This document shows positions 60,913-64,000 of a stretch of DNA of 64,000 bases, piece after piece. Within the stretch, counting starts at the first letter, position 1; every line of letters starts with the position of its first letter. Under the pieces are notes generated by a model. It was given only the letters and a program-made list of their open reading frames with translations, ran no database searches and was not told the origin of the DNA. This DNA comes from Amycolatopsis thermophila (GTDB taxonomy: Bacteria > Actinomycetota > Actinomycetes > Mycobacteriales > Pseudonocardiaceae): assembly GCF_030814215.1 (NCBI RefSeq), contig NZ_JAUSUT010000001.1, positions 3,224,001 to 3,288,000 of the forward strand. Direction: 5' to 3'. Both the position numbers and the translations under genes were made by a program.

Positions 60913-62510
60913 GCCGCACCGGGCTCGGGCTGGCGGCACTGGCCGTGCTGCCGCTCGGGTTCCTGGTGGTCTTCTTCGCCTGGCCGGTCGGGGCGATCCT
61001 GCGGCTGGGCTTCGTCGACGGCGGCGTGCTCGGCGCGCTGGCCGAGGGCGAGACCTGGCGGCTGGCCTGGTTCACGGTCGCGCAGGCGGCGGGCTCGACC
61101 GCGATCGCCGTCGTCGCCGGCCTGCCGGTGGCGTACCTGCTGGCGCGGGTCCGGCTGCCCGGCATCCCGGTCGTGCGCACGCTGGTGCTCGTCCCGTTCG
61201 TGTTGCCGACCGTGGTGGTGGGCCTGGCGTTCCGGGCGCTGTGGACCGACGGCGGCTGGCTCTCGATCGTGCTGGCCAACGCGTTCTTCAACGTCGCCGT
61301 CGTGGGCCGCACGGTCGCCGGGCTGTGGGCCGTGCTCGACTCGCGCGCCGAGGACGCCGCCCGCGCTCTCGGCGCGTCCCGCTGGCGCGCGTTCCGGTCG
61401 GTGACGCTGCCCGCGCTGATGCCGGCGATCACGTCGGCGGCGGCGGTGGTGTTCCTGTTCTGCGCCACCAGTTTCGGCGTCGTCCTGATCCTCGGCGGTG
61501 CGCGCTACCGGACGCTGGAGACCGAGATCTACCTGCGCACCGAGAACCTGCTCGACCTCACCGGTGCGGCGGCGTTGTCGCTGGTGCAGATCGCCGCCGT
61601 GCTGGCCGCGCTCGTGCTCGGCGCCGCGGCGCGCCGCCGCCGGGAGAGCGCACTGCGCCTGCGGTCGCGGCGGGAGACCGCCCGCAGGCCGGCCGGCGGG
61701 GAGTGGGCCGTGGTCGGCGCCGCCGTGGCGGTGCTCGGGCTGCTGCTGACGCCGATCGCCGCGCTGCTGGTGCGGTCGCTGTCCACCGCGGACGGCTGGA
61801 GTCTCGCCGGGTACCGAGCGCTGTCGAGCACCGGCAACGACGGCACGCTGCAGGTGTCCGGCTGGGAGGCGGCGATGAACTCGCTGCGCACCGCGACCGA
61901 CGCGACGGTGCTCGCGATGATCATCGGGGTGTCGGCGTCGGTGCTGCTGGTGGCCTTGCGCCGGTCGCCGGGCCGGCTCGCGCGCGGGGTCGGCGAATCG
62001 ATGGACGCGGCCCTGATGCTGCCGCTGGGCGTGTCCGCGGTGACCGTCGGCTTCGGGTACCTCGTCACCCTCGACGCGCTGCCCGGTGACCTCCGCCGGT
62101 CGCCGCTGCTGGTGCCGCTGGCGCAGGCGTTGGTGGTGATCCCGCTGGTGATCCGCACGGTGCTGCCGGTGGTCCGCTCGATCGACGACCGGCTGCGGCA
62201 GGCCGCGGCGACGCTCGGTGCGAGCCCGGCGCGGGTGTGGCGGGAGATCGACGTGCCGCTGACCTTCCGCGCGGTGGTGGCCGCCGCCGGATTCGGGTAC
62301 GTCGTCGCGCTGGGGGAGTTCGGCGCGACGAGCTTCCTGGCGCGGCCGCAGACACCGACGCTGCCGGTCGCGATCGCGGCGCTGATCGCGCGGCCCGGCC
62401 AGCTCAACAACCAGATGGCGTACGCGGCGTGCGCGCTGCTGATGCTGGTCACCGCGGCCGCGGTGATCGTGATCGACCGGCTCGCGTCCGGCCGGGTGGG
62501 GGAGTTCTAG
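60909..62510 (+). CDS. thiP: Thiamine ABC transporter permease (fused ThiP type)
   Basis: 533 residues with about twelve helices in two MetI-like halves joined by an Arg-rich loop near 250. Each half has an ATPase-coupling EAA loop: EDAARALGASRWRAFRSVTL and RQAATLGASPARVWREIDV. The GTG at 60909 overlaps the thiB stop (GTGA); an in-frame ATG at 60888 is an alternative. Forms the membrane pore for thiamine import. Confidence 0.9.
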   Translation: MSRTGLGLAALAVLPLGFLVVFFAWPVGAILRLGFVDGGVLGALAEGETWRLAWFTVAQAAGSTAIAVVAGLPVAYLLARVRLPGIPVVRTLVLVPFVLPTVVVGLAFRALWTDGGWLSIVLANAFFNVAVVGRTVAGLWAVLDSRAEDAARALGASRWRAFRSVTLPALMPAITSAAAVVFLFCATSFGVVLILGGARYRTLETEIYLRTENLLDLTGAAALSLVQIAAVLAALVLGAAARRRRESALRLRSRRETARRPAGGEWAVVGAAVAVLGLLLTPIAALLVRSLSTADGWSLAGYRALSSTGNDGTLQVSGWEAAMNSLRTATDATVLAMIIGVSASVLLVALRRSPGRLARGVGESMDAALMLPLGVSAVTVGFGYLVTLDALPGDLRRSPLLVPLAQALVVIPLVIRTVLPVVRSIDDRLRQAAATLGASPARVWREIDVPLTFRAVVAAAGFGYVVALGEFGATSFLARPQTPTLPVAIAALIARPGQLNNQMAYAACALLMLVTAAAVIVIDRLASGRVGEF

Positions 62511-62512
62511 CG

Positions 62513-63523
62513 ATGGCGTTGACCGTGTCCGGCCTGACCGTGCGGTACGGCTCGTTCACCGCCGTGTCGGGCGTGGACCTGGAGATCGCCGACGGCGAGG
62601 TGCTCGCGCTGCTCGGGCCGTCCGGCTCCGGCAAGTCGACGCTGCTGCGTGCGATCACCGGCCTGGAGCCGATCACCGCGGGCAGCGTGCGCTGGGACGG
62701 CGCGGACCTCGTCCGCGTGCCGGTGCACCGCCGCGGGTTCGGGCTGGTGTTCCAGGACGGCCAGCTGTTCCCGCACCGGGACGTGGCCGGGAACATCGCG
62801 TTCGGGCCGCGCATGCACGGGATACCCGCCGCCGAGCGCGCGGAGCGGGTCCGCCGGCTCCTCGACCTCGTCGGGCTGGCCGGCTACCAGAAGCGGCGGG
62901 TGACCGAGCTCTCCGGCGGCGAGGCGCAACGGGTCGCGCTGGCCCGCGCGCTCGCGCCCGAACCCCGCCTGCTGCTGCTGGACGAGCCACTGTCCGGTTT
63001 GGACGCCGGGTTGCGCGAGCAGCTGGCCGTCGACCTGGCCGAGTTGCTGCGCAGCGCGAAGATCACCGCCCTGCTGGTCACGCACGACCAGGAGGAGGCG
63101 TTCACGCTCGCCGACCGGGTCGCAGTGCTGCAGGCCGGGAAGATCCGCCAGGCCGGGGCGGTGCGCGAGGTGTGGCACCGGCCCGCGGACGAGGGCGTGG
63201 CGCGGTTCCTGGGCGTCACGACGGTGGTCGACGGCAAGGCCGCGGACGGGATCGTGCGCTGCCCGTTCGGCGACGTCGCCGTGCCCGAGGCGGCCGACGG
63301 TCCGGTGCGGCTGGGCCTGCGGCCGGGCGGACTGCGGCCGGCGGCGCAGGGCATCGCCGGCGAGGTGCTGAGCAAGGTGCACCGCCGCGACCACGTCCGC
63401 CTCTCCGTGCGCACGGGCGCCGGCACGGTGGACGCGATCGCAGCGGTGTCCGCCGACGTGAACCCGGGCGACGAGATCCGCCTCGCGCTCGACCCGGACG
63501 GCGTGGCCCTGCTCGGGTCCTAG
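62513..63523 (+). CDS. ABC transporter ATP-binding protein for thiamine uptake
   Basis: 336 residues. Walker A LLGPSGSGKSTLLRAI (Lys41), Q-loop LVFQDGQLFPHRD, signature TELSGGEAQRVALARALAPE, Walker B LLLLDEPLSGLDAGLREQ, H-loop LLVTHDQEEAFTLA. A TOBE-type domain of about 100 residues follows, making it larger than E. coli ThiQ (232), closer to the FbpC/PotA type. It starts 3 bases after thiP. Its stop overlaps that of a convergent permease gene. Confidence 0.92.
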   Translation: MALTVSGLTVRYGSFTAVSGVDLEIADGEVLALLGPSGSGKSTLLRAITGLEPITAGSVRWDGADLVRVPVHRRGFGLVFQDGQLFPHRDVAGNIAFGPRMHGIPAAERAERVRRLLDLVGLAGYQKRRVTELSGGEAQRVALARALAPEPRLLLLDEPLSGLDAGLREQLAVDLAELLRSAKITALLVTHDQEEAFTLADRVAVLQAGKIRQAGAVREVWHRPADEGVARFLGVTTVVDGKAADGIVRCPFGDVAVPEAADGPVRLGLRPGGLRPAAQGIAGEVLSKVHRRDHVRLSVRTGAGTVDAIAAVSADVNPGDEIRLALDPDGVALLGS

Positions 63524-64000
63524 CCGTCCTTCGTGGACAGGCGCGCGTAGGCCAGCGACAGGCCGATCAGGATGTAGCACGCGGCGCGGATCGCGCCCTC
63601 GCCCAGCTGATCGGCGGGGATCGGGTCGCGCAGGATGTCCGCGATCGCGTCCCACGACTTCGGCAGCAGGAACGGGTGCAGCCAGTCCACCGCCGACAGC
63701 AGGAGCAGCACCGTCGACACCACGGTGCCGGCCAGCACCGACACCACCACGAGCATCGGGTGCTCGGTGCACGCCGAGATCGCCAGCGCGATCGCGCCGA
63801 CCGCCCACAGCTGCAGCGTCACCCACGCCGCCGCCAGCGCGACCCGGCCCAGCGCGTCGACGAACGACAACGTGGTGCCGGACAGCGTGAACAGCGATCC
63901 GGTGCCGTTGATCACCAGCCCGGTCAGCATCGCGACCACGGCCATCAGCAGCGCCGCGGCGAGCGTGAAGGTGGCGACCCCGAGCGCCTTCATCAGCAGC
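63520..64000 (-). CDS. ABC-2 type transporter permease, 5-prime end outside window
   Basis: The frame stays open to the window edge, so the N-terminal part is missing; about 160 residues are visible. They contain at least four hydrophobic helices (TLAAALLMAVVAMLTGLVIN, AAAWVTLQLWAVGAIALAIS, MLVVVSVLAGTVVSTVLLLL, AACYILIGLSLAYARL) and a polar loop with a WD and DPIPADQL. This fits the second half of an ABC-2 export permease; its ATPase gene would lie beyond the window. An internal ATG at 63993 is not taken as the start. Confidence 0.6.
   Translation of the reverse strand, partial: LLMKALGVATFTLAAALLMAVVAMLTGLVINGTGSLFTLSGTTLSFVDALGRVALAAAWVTLQLWAVGAIALAISACTEHPMLVVVSVLAGTVVSTVLLLLSAVDWLHPFLLPKSWDAIADILRDPIPADQLGEGAIRAACYILIGLSLAYARLSTKDG

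Overview
The window reads as a stretch of chromosome from a high-GC actinomycete, most likely a Pseudonocardiaceae member close to Amycolatopsis. The reasons are very GC-rich codons, many GTG and some TTG starts, actinobacteria-specific genes (mycothiol conjugate amidase mca, guaB1, a sigC-like ECF factor, DUF4307 and DUF6542 proteins) and an IdeR/DtxR-type iron box. This is inference; no rRNA or tRNA gene was seen. Almost every gene is a housekeeping or metabolic gene, and there is no phage, insertion sequence or CRISPR array.

Layout. 0-9.9 kb: truncated Bax-inhibitor gene, LppU-like protein, thiolase, cbs, a Pro/Gln-rich membrane protein, two small membrane proteins, metB, a decayed metB fragment, ilvA. 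9.9-13.7 kb: hppD with a divergent Lrp-type regulator, a metallo-beta-lactamase fold gene, greA, DUF4307. 13.7-24 kb: mca, an Rv1083-like gene, a thioredoxin-domain DUF255 protein, an acyl-CoA dehydrogenase/oxidase, a TIM-barrel-like protein, hemolysin III, a cis-prenyl transferase, phoH. 24-35.7 kb: guaB1, DUF309, an iron-siderophore ABC operon with its iron box, a Tat-exported PHP hydrolase, ATP-dependent DNA ligase, a DMT exporter with divergent TetR. 36.4-46.9 kb: sigC-like factor with a zf-HC2 membrane protein, an HTH regulator, fumC, a ferredoxin-NADP reductase-like enzyme, a trypsin-like protease, glpX, xseB/xseA, ispH. 47.9-57.6 kb: DUF6542, rmuC, sbcD/sbcC, ogt, ada-alkA fusion, ychF. 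58-64 kb: a VldE-like secreted protein, very small membrane proteins, a pterin dehydratase, and a TPP riboswitch driving a thiamine-type ABC transporter.

The backbone order (fadA3-like thiolase, cbs, metB, greA, mca, Rv1083, Rv1084, hemolysin III, Rv1086, phoH2, fum, glpX, xseB, xseA, Rv1109c, ispH, Rv1111c, ychF) is the one I know from Mycobacterium tuberculosis Rv1074c-Rv1112. The other genes are lineage-specific insertions into that conserved frame.

The most unusual signal is non-coding. Every convergent gap longer than about 300 bases (after metB, DUF309, the tetR gene, ispH and ychF) is filled by a different tandem or degenerate repeat. In at least three cases the repeated word includes, or starts at, the 3-prime end of the upstream plus-strand gene. 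Other points worth a look are two overlapping small ORFs in a structured leader before phoH, a low-complexity 120-codon ORF coupled at both ends between two FecCD permease genes, a 34-residue membrane protein gene with its own terminator, and candidate operators for HppR, for the thiolase regulator and for the TetR/DMT pair.
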